A stretch of DNA of 64,000 nucleotides from Colwellia sp. 75C3. Its GTDB lineage: Bacteria; Pseudomonadota; Gammaproteobacteria; Enterobacterales; Alteromonadaceae. A model generated the notes under the pieces. The model had not been told where the DNA came from. It made no database searches and saw only the letters and a program-made list of their open reading frames with translations. The number at the start of each line of letters is the position of its first letter. Position 1 is the stretch's first letter. Made by a program: the position numbers and the translations under genes. Shown piece by piece: positions 18,817 to 27,066 of the stretch. The DNA lies in contig NZ_PJAU01000033.1 in NCBI RefSeq assembly GCF_002836255.1, positions 434,001-498,000 of the forward strand. The letters run 5' to 3'.

Positions 18817-20859
18817 ATGGATAATATTCATAATGACAGTCCTAGCTCTTTATTCGGTAACTTAGCTATTTCTATATCAAAAAACAAACGAGTCCACATA
18901 GTGCCAAGCGCGCTATTAATGATAATTTCCGTGGCGCTCAGCGCTTGTCAAAGTCAGGCAACAGAAAATAATATGACCCCTAAGCCAACTAGCACACATA
19001 AGCCAGATTACACCTCAGCGTTTACTGCATTTGAGCAGAAAATTGCTGAAAAAATGTCCCTCGATATACGTTATTTTTGTGCTGATATAAATGGTAAACC
19101 GAGTGTGCCAACGTCAAAGCATTGCCGACAACCCGTTACTGAGCTACCAGAAGAGCTGGCACAGCTGATTAGCAGTACTAATGTTGGTGGCATTGTATTG
19201 TTTGCTGAAAATGTTCAAGAAATAGCACAAGTCGTTAAGTTAACTGATGATATTCAACAAGCTTCAATAAAGTCAGTGCAGGGCAAACCTTTGATCATTT
19301 CAATAGATCAAGAGGGCGGTCGGGTCGCGCGTTTTACTCAAATGACTGGCTTTGCCGGAAATATGGCGATTGGTGCTAGCTACCCTGAACATGGTTCTCA
19401 CTTTGCTACGCAAGTTAATGCCGTTATTGCTAAAGAATTAAAAGTCTTAGGTATCAATAATAACTATGCGCCAGTCGTTGATGTAAATACCAATGTTGAT
19501 AATCCTGTGATTAATACCCGATCTTTTGGTGAGTCGCCACAGCAAGTTGCTGAGCTTGGTGCTAGCGCAGTTAACGCTATTCAGGCAGAAGGCGTTATGG
19601 CAACGTTGAAGCATTTTCCTGGTCACGGTGATACGCACGTTGATAGTCATCTAGGTTTACCTCGAGTTGACCATGATAGAGAGACCATAGACAAGGTTGA
19701 CCTTGCCCCTTTTGTTTGGGCTATTAAGCACAGCCAACCAGCAATGATTATGACGGCTCATATTCAATATCCAATACTTGATAACAGTGTTTTTGTTAGT
19801 AAAAGTGGTGAGAAACTCATTCGTCCAGCAACGATGTCCCGTAAAATTTTAACTGACTTGCTAAGAGATGAAATGGAATTTGATGGCATTATCGCCACTG
19901 ATGCTCTCGATATGGCCGGTGTTACTCACTTTTTTACTGAGGTTGAAGCGGTTGTTGAAACCTTTGTTGCCGGTGCTGATCTTGCAGTTATGCCGTTTAA
20001 GGTGAGAACGCCAGCGGACATTGCTGATTTTTATGTCTTTATCAAAGCAGTAGCTAACGCTCTGGCAATATGTATAGAACAAGGTGAATATCAGTTAGCT
20101 GAATTCGAACAATCTATTGCTCGGCTTAACCGATATAAGCAGCAATATATTGCCATAGAAAATGAATCAGTAGCGCAGCAGTTGCAATTAGCTAACGCGG
20201 TTATTGCTAATAAAAATCATATTCTTACCGAACAAGCCCTTGCCAATGCCGCGGTAACCTTACTGAAAAACAAGCAGCTTTTACCGCTTAATATCGCGGG
20301 GATAAAACAATTGCATTTTGTCGTTGCCAATCAGCAAGAGTTAGTCGCATTAACTTATGCGACCAAGCGTGTGTTAGCAAAAATGTTGCCAGCGAGTGAT
20401 GTTGAAAGTATCAGCATTAGTCACTTTGTTGGTGATGGTGCTGATAGTGCAGCGTCGGATAAAAATATGAATGCACTGTTAAGTAAAGCTGATGTGGTGA
20501 TTGCAACTGTCGATATTAAAACAGCGAGTTTAGTTGATTTGGGTGGTATGGATGATCTAACACCAAGTTATGGTAGTGCCGTTCAGCAGCAGACAAAACT
20601 GACCTATGCCACGTTATTGAAGCAGCAACTAATACTAGCAGGTAAGTTAAATACGCCTTCTATTCTCATTGCTAAAGGCTCGCCATTTTTAATCAATGAA
20701 TACAGTGAACTTGCTGATGCAGTATTGCTAAATTTTGACGATAGAATCTATGAAAATGCTTCTCAGCAAGCTATCAGCCCAGGGTTTAATACCAGCATGG
20801 CGGTTATTCTTGGTGAAAGTCAGGCGTTAGGCAAGTTACCTGTTACCTTGAAAAATTAG
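18817..20859 (+). CDS. Glycoside hydrolase family 3 beta-N-acetylhexosaminidase, lipoprotein
   Basis: From ATG 18817 the product is 680 residues. A lipobox LSAC puts the lipid-modified Cys at residue 44. The preceding 25 or so residues are hydrophilic, so a shorter start such as GTG 18901 is possible. The GH3 N-terminal barrel carries the NagZ-type signature KHFPGHGDTHVDSHLGLP, with the His acid/base of this subfamily, and the nucleophile Asp in IIATDALDMAGV. Residues 480-680 form the second GH3 domain. At about 680 residues it resembles the exported two-domain NagZ of Bacillus more than the short cytoplasmic NagZ of E. coli. Release of terminal GlcNAc from chitin or peptidoglycan fragments at the envelope is inferred. 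It is the last gene of the MocR-exporter-elbB run. Confidence 0.88.
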   Translation: MDNIHNDSPSSLFGNLAISISKNKRVHIVPSALLMIISVALSACQSQATENNMTPKPTSTHKPDYTSAFTAFEQKIAEKMSLDIRYFCADINGKPSVPTSKHCRQPVTELPEELAQLISSTNVGGIVLFAENVQEIAQVVKLTDDIQQASIKSVQGKPLIISIDQEGGRVARFTQMTGFAGNMAIGASYPEHGSHFATQVNAVIAKELKVLGINNNYAPVVDVNTNVDNPVINTRSFGESPQQVAELGASAVNAIQAEGVMATLKHFPGHGDTHVDSHLGLPRVDHDRETIDKVDLAPFVWAIKHSQPAMIMTAHIQYPILDNSVFVSKSGEKLIRPATMSRKILTDLLRDEMEFDGIIATDALDMAGVTHFFTEVEAVVETFVAGADLAVMPFKVRTPADIADFYVFIKAVANALAICIEQGEYQLAEFEQSIARLNRYKQQYIAIENESVAQQLQLANAVIANKNHILTEQALANAAVTLLKNKQLLPLNIAGIKQLHFVVANQQELVALTYATKRVLAKMLPASDVESISISHFVGDGADSAASDKNMNALLSKADVVIATVDIKTASLVDLGGMDDLTPSYGSAVQQQTKLTYATLLKQQLILAGKLNTPSILIAKGSPFLINEYSELADAVLLNFDDRIYENASQQAISPGFNTSMAVILGESQALGKLPVTLKN

Positions 20860-20886
20860 CAGTCTTTAATCTATTTAATTGACAGG

Positions 20887-21083
20887 ATTTCGTTAACCAG
20901 CACAAGTGAGCAATAAATTAACGTGCCTATGTAGTTAACTCAGGAGCTTGCTGTAACCGTCATCTTCGAAGTATCTGATCGAAGATCCATCACTTTTTAG
21001 TGACTGGATCCTCGATTAAGACACCACGAGGATGACCTCCCTGAACCCTATGTATAGGCATGTAAATTAATGGGATTGGTATA
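20887..21083. repeat. Broken copy of the TATACCAATT intergenic repeat, split by a palindromic insert
   Basis: TTTCGTTAACCAGCACAAG through AAATTAACG (20888-20923) matches the last 40 bases or so of the element at 52201-52361 (TTTTAGCCAGTACAAGTGG, then AATTTAACG). The expected end GGAATTGGTATT is displaced to 21072-21083 (GGGATTGGTATA). Between them lies a palindromic element of about 150 bases. The remainder of the repeat is missing. Confidence 0.55.
20913..21071. repeat. Long imperfect palindrome with TGCCTAT/ATAGGCA ends inserted in another repeat
   Basis: The ends TGCCTAT (20924-20930) and ATAGGCA (21054-21060) are inverted, and the flanking AAATTAA is repeated on both sides. Inside, GTCATC (20959-20964) pairs with GATGAC (21031-21036), and TCGAAGATCCATCACT pairs with AGTGACTGGATCCTCGA around TTTT. 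The single strand would fold into one long hairpin. No ORF is present. With the broken copy around it, this accounts for most of the 324-base gap between the GH3 and channel genes. Confidence 0.7.
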
Positions 21084-21094
21084 AACAGGCAGAT

Positions 21095-21130
21095 AAAAAC
21101 GGCATAACCAGTAATGGTCATGCCGTTTTT
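21095..21130. terminator. Bidirectional terminator between GH3 and K+ channel genes
   Basis: AAAAACGGCAT pairs with ATGCCGTTTTT (21120-21130), with a further ACC/GGT inner pairing. A and T tracts on both sides suit the two convergent genes. Confidence 0.8.
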
Positions 21131-21183
21131 ACTTATGTGATTAAGTATGTAATTGCAGTTAACTATCAAAGCAGTATGCTTAG

Positions 21184-21909
21184 TTACTTATTATCTTTAT
21201 TTGTTGGTTTATCACTAGGTAGTTCATTAGCTTTATTATTGTTAAATCCATGATGGTTTGCACCGAATTTGTTCATATGTGAACCGACTAGACTAGCCAC
21301 TAAAATAGCTAAATAAAACTGACCCACGATAGCTTCGAAATAGACTAAAAATCGTGAAATAGGTAATAGCGGTGAAATATCTCCAAAACCTAAAGTAGTG
21401 ATGGTAACAAATGAGAAATAGATAAAATCAGGAAACAAAGTAAACCATTCATTACTATTGCTGATGTTATTAAAAGAGTTAGCGAAGCTGAGTTGTACTA
21501 AGGTGTATAGTACCGCCCAAATCAGTCCCATTAATAAATACAAACAGATGGCACCTAAAATTTTATTACCATCAATGTCACCGGTAAACATCACTTGTTT
21601 GGCCGTGCGTAGCGCACTAGAAATAAAAAAGCTCAACAGCAGCAGTAAATACACCTGATCAAAACCGGCATTATCGAGCCAAGCGGCAAAAAAAGAAAAG
21701 ACTAATATGGCGATGGGGAAAATAAAGGTTTTACGCAATACAAAGTCTTTCGTATCAACGCCCCATACCGCCACTAATAAGGTTACTACGGTGGCAGATT
21801 GCACCAAACGCTGCACTGACCCTTCAAAAAACTGTTGAGCTAACGACGTGCCAAGCAATAACAAGATTAAGGCAAAGGTGAGATAAATAAAGTTATCTTG
21901 GCGAGTCAT
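21184..21909 (-). CDS. Two-pore-type (Ion_trans_2) potassium channel-like protein
   Basis: The 241-residue protein starts at ATG 21909. A TTG three codons upstream is less likely. It has four or so N-terminal hydrophobic segments, then the channel pore unit: a helix (LYLLMGLIWAVLYTLV), the filter segment SFVTITTLGFGDISPLLP, and a final helix (FLVYFEAIVGQFYLAILVASLVG). The filter reads TLGFGD where K+ channels usually have TVGYGD. GFGD is an accepted variant, so K+ selectivity is likely but not certain. The C-terminus is short, Asn-rich and has no RCK domain, so regulation by nucleotide binding is not expected. A terminator follows directly. Confidence 0.83.
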   Translation of the reverse strand: MTRQDNFIYLTFALILLLLGTSLAQQFFEGSVQRLVQSATVVTLLVAVWGVDTKDFVLRKTFIFPIAILVFSFFAAWLDNAGFDQVYLLLLLSFFISSALRTAKQVMFTGDIDGNKILGAICLYLLMGLIWAVLYTLVQLSFANSFNNISNSNEWFTLFPDFIYFSFVTITTLGFGDISPLLPISRFLVYFEAIVGQFYLAILVASLVGSHMNKFGANHHGFNNNKANELPSDKPTNKDNK

Positions 21910-21994
21910 TGTTTTCAAAAGCGTTTCTCTTTAATCATAAGTAGGGACAAGTCAAATAATCTCCCCCTACTAGCTGATATAAGTTGAGTCTAGG

Positions 21995-22243
21995 TTATCT
22001 TCTTTTAGCTCTAGCGGGACGAGATTGTGTATTGCTAGGTCGTGAACGATGTTTTCTAGCGGGTTTAACCACAACCACACTACTATGACGATGGTAACTA
22101 TTACCATAATACATTGGGTAGCCAGTACCATAGCCCATGCCATAACTAACAGAGCCGCTTACATGAGTATTTTCACAAGATGTTATGAAGAAGGTGGTAA
22201 CAACGACGGTAGTTGCGAGTAATAGGGTGTTAATCTTTTTCAT
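21995..22243 (-). CDS. Small Tyr/Gly-rich lipoprotein of unknown function
   Basis: The 82-residue protein has an N-terminal hydrophobic stretch and lipobox-like FFITSC, with Cys 23 as the probable lipidation site. A segment rich in Gly and Tyr (GMGYGTGYPMYYGNSY) and a strongly basic tail of Arg, Lys and Ser follow. AGGAG lies eight bases before its ATG. The ATG overlaps the stop codon of the upstream VOC gene by one base (TAATG), so the two are probably translated together. The basic tail could bind peptidoglycan, LPS or nucleic acid, but no family is recognised. Confidence 0.6.
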   Translation of the reverse strand: MKKINTLLLATTVVVTTFFITSCENTHVSGSVSYGMGYGTGYPMYYGNSYHRHSSVVVVKPARKHRSRPSNTQSRPARAKRR

Positions 22244-23091
22244 TACTCACTCTCCTGCTGTGTTAATCCAAGAAACGCGCCATTAGGATCACTAATAATA
22301 GCGACGCCTTTATCTTCTTGCTGATAAATAATAGTAGCGCCATTGAACGTGGCTTTTGACAAGGTAGTTGCTACGTTATTCACTTCGATAAAATTAACCC
22401 AGCGGTCTCTTTGCTCAAACGATTCAGGTAACTTTACAATACTAGCTTGAACCATATCAGCTTGAATTAAAAAGAAGCTATCTTCTTTAGCGTTAATTGG
22501 CTCTATCTTATAATCAAAAGTGTCTTGGTAAAACAAAGCGGCTTGTTTGGTATCGGTACTAAATAGTTGAGCCCAATCCCACTTATTACTTATTTTCTGA
22601 TGATTCTTATTAGTAATATCTAACTCAAGCAAGGCAATAACGCCTCCTTGTGGATCAGCCAATACAGCTCTTTTACCATAAAGCTTAAATTCATGAGGTG
22701 CTAATATTATACTGGCATTGTTCTTGGCTGAGAGTTCACTTCTACTTGCTACATTATCAGTATCTATACTTCCTACCCATAAGGCATTATCTGTTTTATT
22801 TCGTTTAGAGTCACGAGCCAGAACCCCTGCAATAGCGTGTTCGCCTTGGTAAAATATATGGTATTTTGCGCTATCCTTTGCAAACGCTTTAACTGTCCAA
22901 CCAAAAGTATCGCGGTAAAACTTAAGCGAAGCTTCAACATCACCAGTGTAAAGATCAGCCCATACTAATTTACCATGCTGGTTTGTTATTATGTCTTTAT
23001 CGGTTGTTTCTGGTTGCGCAGCTAAAGAACCATTACTATGTAAAAGCAATGGTACCAATAGTGATAGCAATAACTTACTGAACCCTTTCAT
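22243..23091 (-). CDS. Exported VOC (glyoxalase/bleomycin-resistance) superfamily protein
   Basis: The 282-residue protein has a signal peptide (about 1-25, ending SLAA) and two vicinal-oxygen-chelate domains. The first is at about 40-155 (LVWADLYTGDVEASLKFYRDTFGW). The second is at about 165-280 (WDWAQLFSTDTKQAALFYQDTFDY, ending SDPNGAFLGL). The twin-domain layout resembles the CFP30/hydrolase-like VOC family. VOC proteins bind metals and act on small molecules, but the expected ligand residues cannot be assigned with confidence here. Periplasmic location is inferred from the signal peptide. It is coupled to the downstream small lipoprotein gene by a one-base overlap. Confidence 0.8.
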   Translation of the reverse strand: MKGFSKLLLSLLVPLLLHSNGSLAAQPETTDKDIITNQHGKLVWADLYTGDVEASLKFYRDTFGWTVKAFAKDSAKYHIFYQGEHAIAGVLARDSKRNKTDNALWVGSIDTDNVASRSELSAKNNASIILAPHEFKLYGKRAVLADPQGGVIALLELDITNKNHQKISNKWDWAQLFSTDTKQAALFYQDTFDYKIEPINAKEDSFFLIQADMVQASIVKLPESFEQRDRWVNFIEVNNVATTLSKATFNGATIIYQQEDKGVAIISDPNGAFLGLTQQESE

Positions 23092-23165
23092 TACCTAATT
23101 TCCCTATATTTGTAATTAATGTCATTCCATTGAACTATGAATGATAGTTATTATCAAGTGTGTAA

Positions 23166-25709
23166 TTAAACGGATATTGCAATACGTGGTATTGCTCCTT
23201 CATCGCTATCTATTTGTGGCTTACAGAATAAAATACGAGAAGAGTCGATTTTTCCTTGTTCAATTAAATGATCCTTGAAGGCATGTTCTCGTTCTTCACC
23301 CATGTCGAGTAAACGTTTTATGTCTGTTTTGTCTGTTACCGAAATACCGGCTTTAAGGCCTATATCTGCAGGTGTGCTGATCGCACAAATGGTTACGCGG
23401 GTTTCTTCCTTGTCTTGCATTAAGGCAATGAATTCTTTTAAGTAGGCACTTTGGCTATCATTCGGTTCAATTTGTTCTACCTGATATTCTAAATCATCAA
23501 AGCGTAGCTTTAAGGCAAATTCACCCGCTGTGATAGCGATAGATACAATATTGGCGTAAGGAACAAAAGTGGTCATCAGATAATCTTGTGTCGCCGAAAT
23601 TATAGCTTTTGTGGTGATTAAGGTAACAACACTACTTAAGCCAAATTGTGGATCTGAGGTAGAGCCACTTAACGGGACATCAAGCTCTACATTACCATCA
23701 CCATCTTTTAGCATACCTAGCGCCATATTTAATGGCAAGGCACCTTGGTCAATTAAGCTACCAGCTTCTTCACTATCAACTAAACCTGTTTCTAAGGCCT
23801 GTAGTAAGACCACAACGTTACCATCGAGCTCTTCACCTGTCAGTGTTAAATCTAAAGCGGTATTAAGTTGACCTGTTTTTACTTCAATACCTGTTGAAGC
23901 TTTCAAATATGAAGAAATGGCAGGCAATGAAAACTCTTTAAAGTCTCCTTTTGCATGATAAGTTGCTAGCTCTGCGAAAGGTTGTAGATAACCAGTTAGG
24001 TTAAAGTTGGCATATTTATTACTACGACCGGCTAATGTAAAGGGCGTTTTCTCTTGCTGTTTTTCTTTCTTGTTACTTAAAGCGCCTACATCAAGGGTGT
24101 CTAAATATAAGGTACGCTGATAAATAGGATCAACACTGAAATCGGTAAAACCGAATGAATTTTCATTAATAAAACGTATTTCATTGAGGCTAAACAAGAA
24201 GCTATCACTGTTGGCTTCAGCTTTATTTGGTTCGAGTTCTTTTTCAATTGCGGTTACTGCATTGGTTGACTTTGGTTCGACAGCATTGTGCTGGTCAGCT
24301 TGATTACCCAGAGCAACTAAATTGGCAAGTTCTTTATTTTCTTTAATAATAATATCGCCCGATAAGGTATCCAAAAGAATACTGTTGATGGCAATACTTT
24401 TTTCGTGGATATGTAGGTTATTCACTGTCAGTTGTTTTAACTGCATAACGGGCGGCAGATTGACTATCTCTTTGGCTGCGATATCAACACCGTCTTGAAC
24501 CGAGATTTTGTTAATTCGAGCAATAACTTTCTTAGCTACTTCATCAGTTAAGCTCGTTTTTTTAGAGAAAAGTAAGTCATCAAGTACAACATTAGCAATA
24601 TCTATACTCGGTTCATCATCTAAAATAAAATTAATTTCATCTAAACTAAGTTGTCTAAATGCGACGATTTTTGCTTTGCTTTCGGTATGGTTTAAAACGG
24701 CATCAGTCAACTTTACACTACTGTTGCCAGCTAAGTGAGTAATCACGTTGTCTTGTAAATCAATAGCAAGATCGGTGAAATTATATTGCAAGTCATTGAG
24801 GGTAAAGTGTTGTTTATCTAACCCGACTAACAAATCTTGTAACCTTAAGTTGGCCTTTTTAACCCTAAAGTTAATACTTTGTTCCGCTAAGGTAACTGTT
24901 TGCTGGCTATTAAAAGACAGTGCTCCCTTAAGTTCGGTTAGTTGCTCAACGTAACGGGCTAATTTTTCTATAGGGTAGTTTTCTAAACGAAGATTACTGT
25001 TTATATCGCCTTTACCTGCGATTAATCGTGTATTAGCAGAAAATGCTAAGTGAGTTTTATCAATTAAAGCCGTTAATGCTAAAGTTGCCTCTTGCTCCGT
25101 TTGAGTTGCCTTTATCTGGCTTAATACTAATTGTTCAATTTCTATGTGATGAGTTTTATTTTTTTGTTGCTGAGTATCTCTTTCTATTTCAATAGTAAAT
25201 TGGCTTAATAGCAAGTCAGGCAGTACTAGTTGATAAGGGAAATCGCTGGCTGGTTCATCAACAGCTACGTTTGTAGCTTTTTTGTTCGTTTTCCCATCTT
25301 CATTAGCCGAGCTAGGTATCTCTATACCAGCGATAACTAGATGATTATTATGCTGAGTAACTTTTAATGTACCTTGTTCAAGTAAAAATTTACTGAGCAA
25401 AATTTTGTCAAAAGCTAGCTGCCACAATGCGACTTGAACTTCCATTTTTGCTAATGAAAAAACAGTCTCTTCAGTTTTGTTTTTGCTACTCACTAAGTCA
25501 ATATCGCTGAGCGTGACGCGCATTAAAAAAGGATTAAAGTAAATGCTGGCGTTGTCTGATAAGTGTAATTGCTGTTCCGCTAGAATAGGGCTAATGAAAT
25601 GCTTAATTAACGGTGATGAAACTAGCCAAATAAGTAGAAAGAAGCCCAAGTATAAGGCTACTAATACCTTAAAAAATTTGTGAGTAAAAAACGATAGCAA
25701 GCTTGCCAT
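23166..25709 (-). CDS. DUF748 / AsmA-like envelope protein
   Basis: The 847-residue protein has one N-terminal membrane anchor (about residues 12-32, VLVALYLGFFLLIWLVSSPLI) and an otherwise periplasmic body. The body has repeated beta-strand-rich segments (LTLTGEELDGNVVVLLQ, YLDTLDVGALSN) and the DUF748-type tail with MLKDGDGNVELDVPLSG, LRFDDLEYQ and a final domain ending near ISV. DUF748 proteins belong to the AsmA-like group, several of which help move phospholipids between inner and outer membranes. That role is inferred here. The length is within the family range. It is monocistronic, divergent from mscS, with a start ATG at 25709. Confidence 0.8.
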   Translation of the reverse strand: MASLLSFFTHKFFKVLVALYLGFFLLIWLVSSPLIKHFISPILAEQQLHLSDNASIYFNPFLMRVTLSDIDLVSSKNKTEETVFSLAKMEVQVALWQLAFDKILLSKFLLEQGTLKVTQHNNHLVIAGIEIPSSANEDGKTNKKATNVAVDEPASDFPYQLVLPDLLLSQFTIEIERDTQQQKNKTHHIEIEQLVLSQIKATQTEQEATLALTALIDKTHLAFSANTRLIAGKGDINSNLRLENYPIEKLARYVEQLTELKGALSFNSQQTVTLAEQSINFRVKKANLRLQDLLVGLDKQHFTLNDLQYNFTDLAIDLQDNVITHLAGNSSVKLTDAVLNHTESKAKIVAFRQLSLDEINFILDDEPSIDIANVVLDDLLFSKKTSLTDEVAKKVIARINKISVQDGVDIAAKEIVNLPPVMQLKQLTVNNLHIHEKSIAINSILLDTLSGDIIIKENKELANLVALGNQADQHNAVEPKSTNAVTAIEKELEPNKAEANSDSFLFSLNEIRFINENSFGFTDFSVDPIYQRTLYLDTLDVGALSNKKEKQQEKTPFTLAGRSNKYANFNLTGYLQPFAELATYHAKGDFKEFSLPAISSYLKASTGIEVKTGQLNTALDLTLTGEELDGNVVVLLQALETGLVDSEEAGSLIDQGALPLNMALGMLKDGDGNVELDVPLSGSTSDPQFGLSSVVTLITTKAIISATQDYLMTTFVPYANIVSIAITAGEFALKLRFDDLEYQVEQIEPNDSQSAYLKEFIALMQDKEETRVTICAISTPADIGLKAGISVTDKTDIKRLLDMGEEREHAFKDHLIEQGKIDSSRILFCKPQIDSDEGAIPRIAISV

Positions 25710-25893
25710 AATTTAGGATATTCCTTGTTAGGTTTGCATTTATTGTGTTGTTAGGCACGTGCTTGAGGGATAAAATAATGTGGAATGTAATTTACACTAT
25801 TTTACAAAAAGTTTACAATTACGTTTTAAAGGTTGACTCTGAAGTGAAATCTGAAGTTAACTCTAATTTAACATAGCTTAGGATACCATTTCC

Positions 25894-26730
25894 ATGGAAA
25901 GCAATATAGAAAAAATAGAACATTATATGCAAATGCTCGGTGAAATGGGACTGCAATTTGGCGTCCAATTTTTATTAGCGATAGTTACCTATTTCGTCGG
26001 TAATTTTATTATTAAAAGGGTGCTTAAGTTAGTTGAGTTAGCACTAGAAAAGAAAAAAGTTGAAATTACGCTACACCGATTTTTATTAAGTATTTTAGGT
26101 ACTTTATTAAAAGCGGTTCAAATTATCGTCTTTGCTTCAATGCTCGGCATTCAAACCGCGTCATTTATTGCTATTTTAGGTGCAGCTGGTTTAGCTATCG
26201 GCTTAGCATTACAAGGTAGCTTAGCTAACTTCGCTGGTGGTGTCTTAATCTTACTATTTCGTCCGTTTAAAAACGGTGATGCCATCAAAGCCCAAGGCTA
26301 TGTTGGTAGTGTAGAAGAGATTCAGATCTTTAATACCATCTTAAAAACCTTTGATAACCAACGTATTATAATCCCTAATGGTTTATTATCTAATGGTTGT
26401 GTTACTAACATTAATGTTAATGGTACGCGCCGTGTTGATATGGTTTTTGGCATTGGCTATAACGATGACATAGCTAAAGCAAAAGCGCTTTTACGTTCAA
26501 TAATTGAAGCCGATGAGCGTGTATTGAAAGACCAAGCGGTAGATATTTGGGTTGGTGAACATGGTGAAAGTTCAGTGAATTTATTTGTACGTCCTTGGGC
26601 GAATGCAGAAGATTACTGGGGAATTTACTTTGATATGATGGAAAAAGTTAAAATTGAATTTGATAAAGCAAATATCAGCATTCCATTTCCACAGCGTGAT
26701 GTGCATATCCATCAATCCACAAATACTTAA
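25894..26730 (+). CDS. mscS: Small-conductance mechanosensitive channel, MscS family
   Basis: The 278-residue protein matches E. coli MscS in length (286) and layout. Three transmembrane helices lie in about residues 18-125. The pore-lining TM3 is Gly/Ala-rich (LGAAGLAIGLALQGSLANFAGG) and followed by VLILLFRPFKNGD. The cytoplasmic beta and alpha/beta vestibule follows, with VEEIQIFNTILKTFDNQRI and a C-terminal FPQRDVH. It opens under membrane tension to release solutes on hypo-osmotic shock, relevant for a marine organism. The ATG at 25894 follows GGATACC. A strong terminator follows the gene. Confidence 0.94.
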   Translation: MESNIEKIEHYMQMLGEMGLQFGVQFLLAIVTYFVGNFIIKRVLKLVELALEKKKVEITLHRFLLSILGTLLKAVQIIVFASMLGIQTASFIAILGAAGLAIGLALQGSLANFAGGVLILLFRPFKNGDAIKAQGYVGSVEEIQIFNTILKTFDNQRIIIPNGLLSNGCVTNINVNGTRRVDMVFGIGYNDDIAKAKALLRSIIEADERVLKDQAVDIWVGEHGESSVNLFVRPWANAEDYWGIYFDMMEKVKIEFDKANISIPFPQRDVHIHQSTNT

Positions 26731-26762
26731 TCTAAAGCGATAAACATATTTTTTATGTATTC

Positions 26763-26798
26763 AAAAGCCTACTTCAGTTATCTGAGGTAGGCTTTTTT
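26763..26798 (+). terminator. Rho-independent terminator after mscS
   Basis: AAAAGCCTACTTCAG (26763-26777) pairs with CTGAGGTAGGCTTTT around a short loop and is followed by T residues. The only mismatch is at the stem top. Confidence 0.92.
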
Positions 26799-26920
26799 AT
26801 TGCGTTTCTCGTGCAATAATCGCTACTTTTAATACCGCTACTTATGCTTTAAATAATACCCTGCTGGTATGCCCATATACATTCGCTCTATCGCTAATTG
26901 ACACAATACGGCCCTTTTTC

Positions 26921-26953
26921 ATAGAAAAGTATTACAAGATGATAGAAAAGTGT
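26921..26953 (+). promoter_or_regulatory. 21-bp-spaced direct repeats ATAGAAAAGT upstream of the sugar permease
   Basis: ATAGAAAAGTAT (26921-26932) and ATAGAAAAGTGT (26942-26953) lie exactly 21 bases apart, two helical turns, about 115 bases before the permease ATG. The same pair with the same spacing occurs before the ROK kinase gene at 31308. Binding side by side on one helix face by a shared regulator is inferred. The rest of this 336-base gap holds only the mscS terminator and AT-rich sequence. Confidence 0.5.
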
Positions 26954-27066
26954 AGCAATGAACTTTTTTTAAGCGGCACACTAGCCAAAGCCAAAAGAAA
27001 ATTTAAACTAAATATAACAACAATCATTAGCTAGCAGCATAAAACGAAAAATAATAAGGGATTTAC

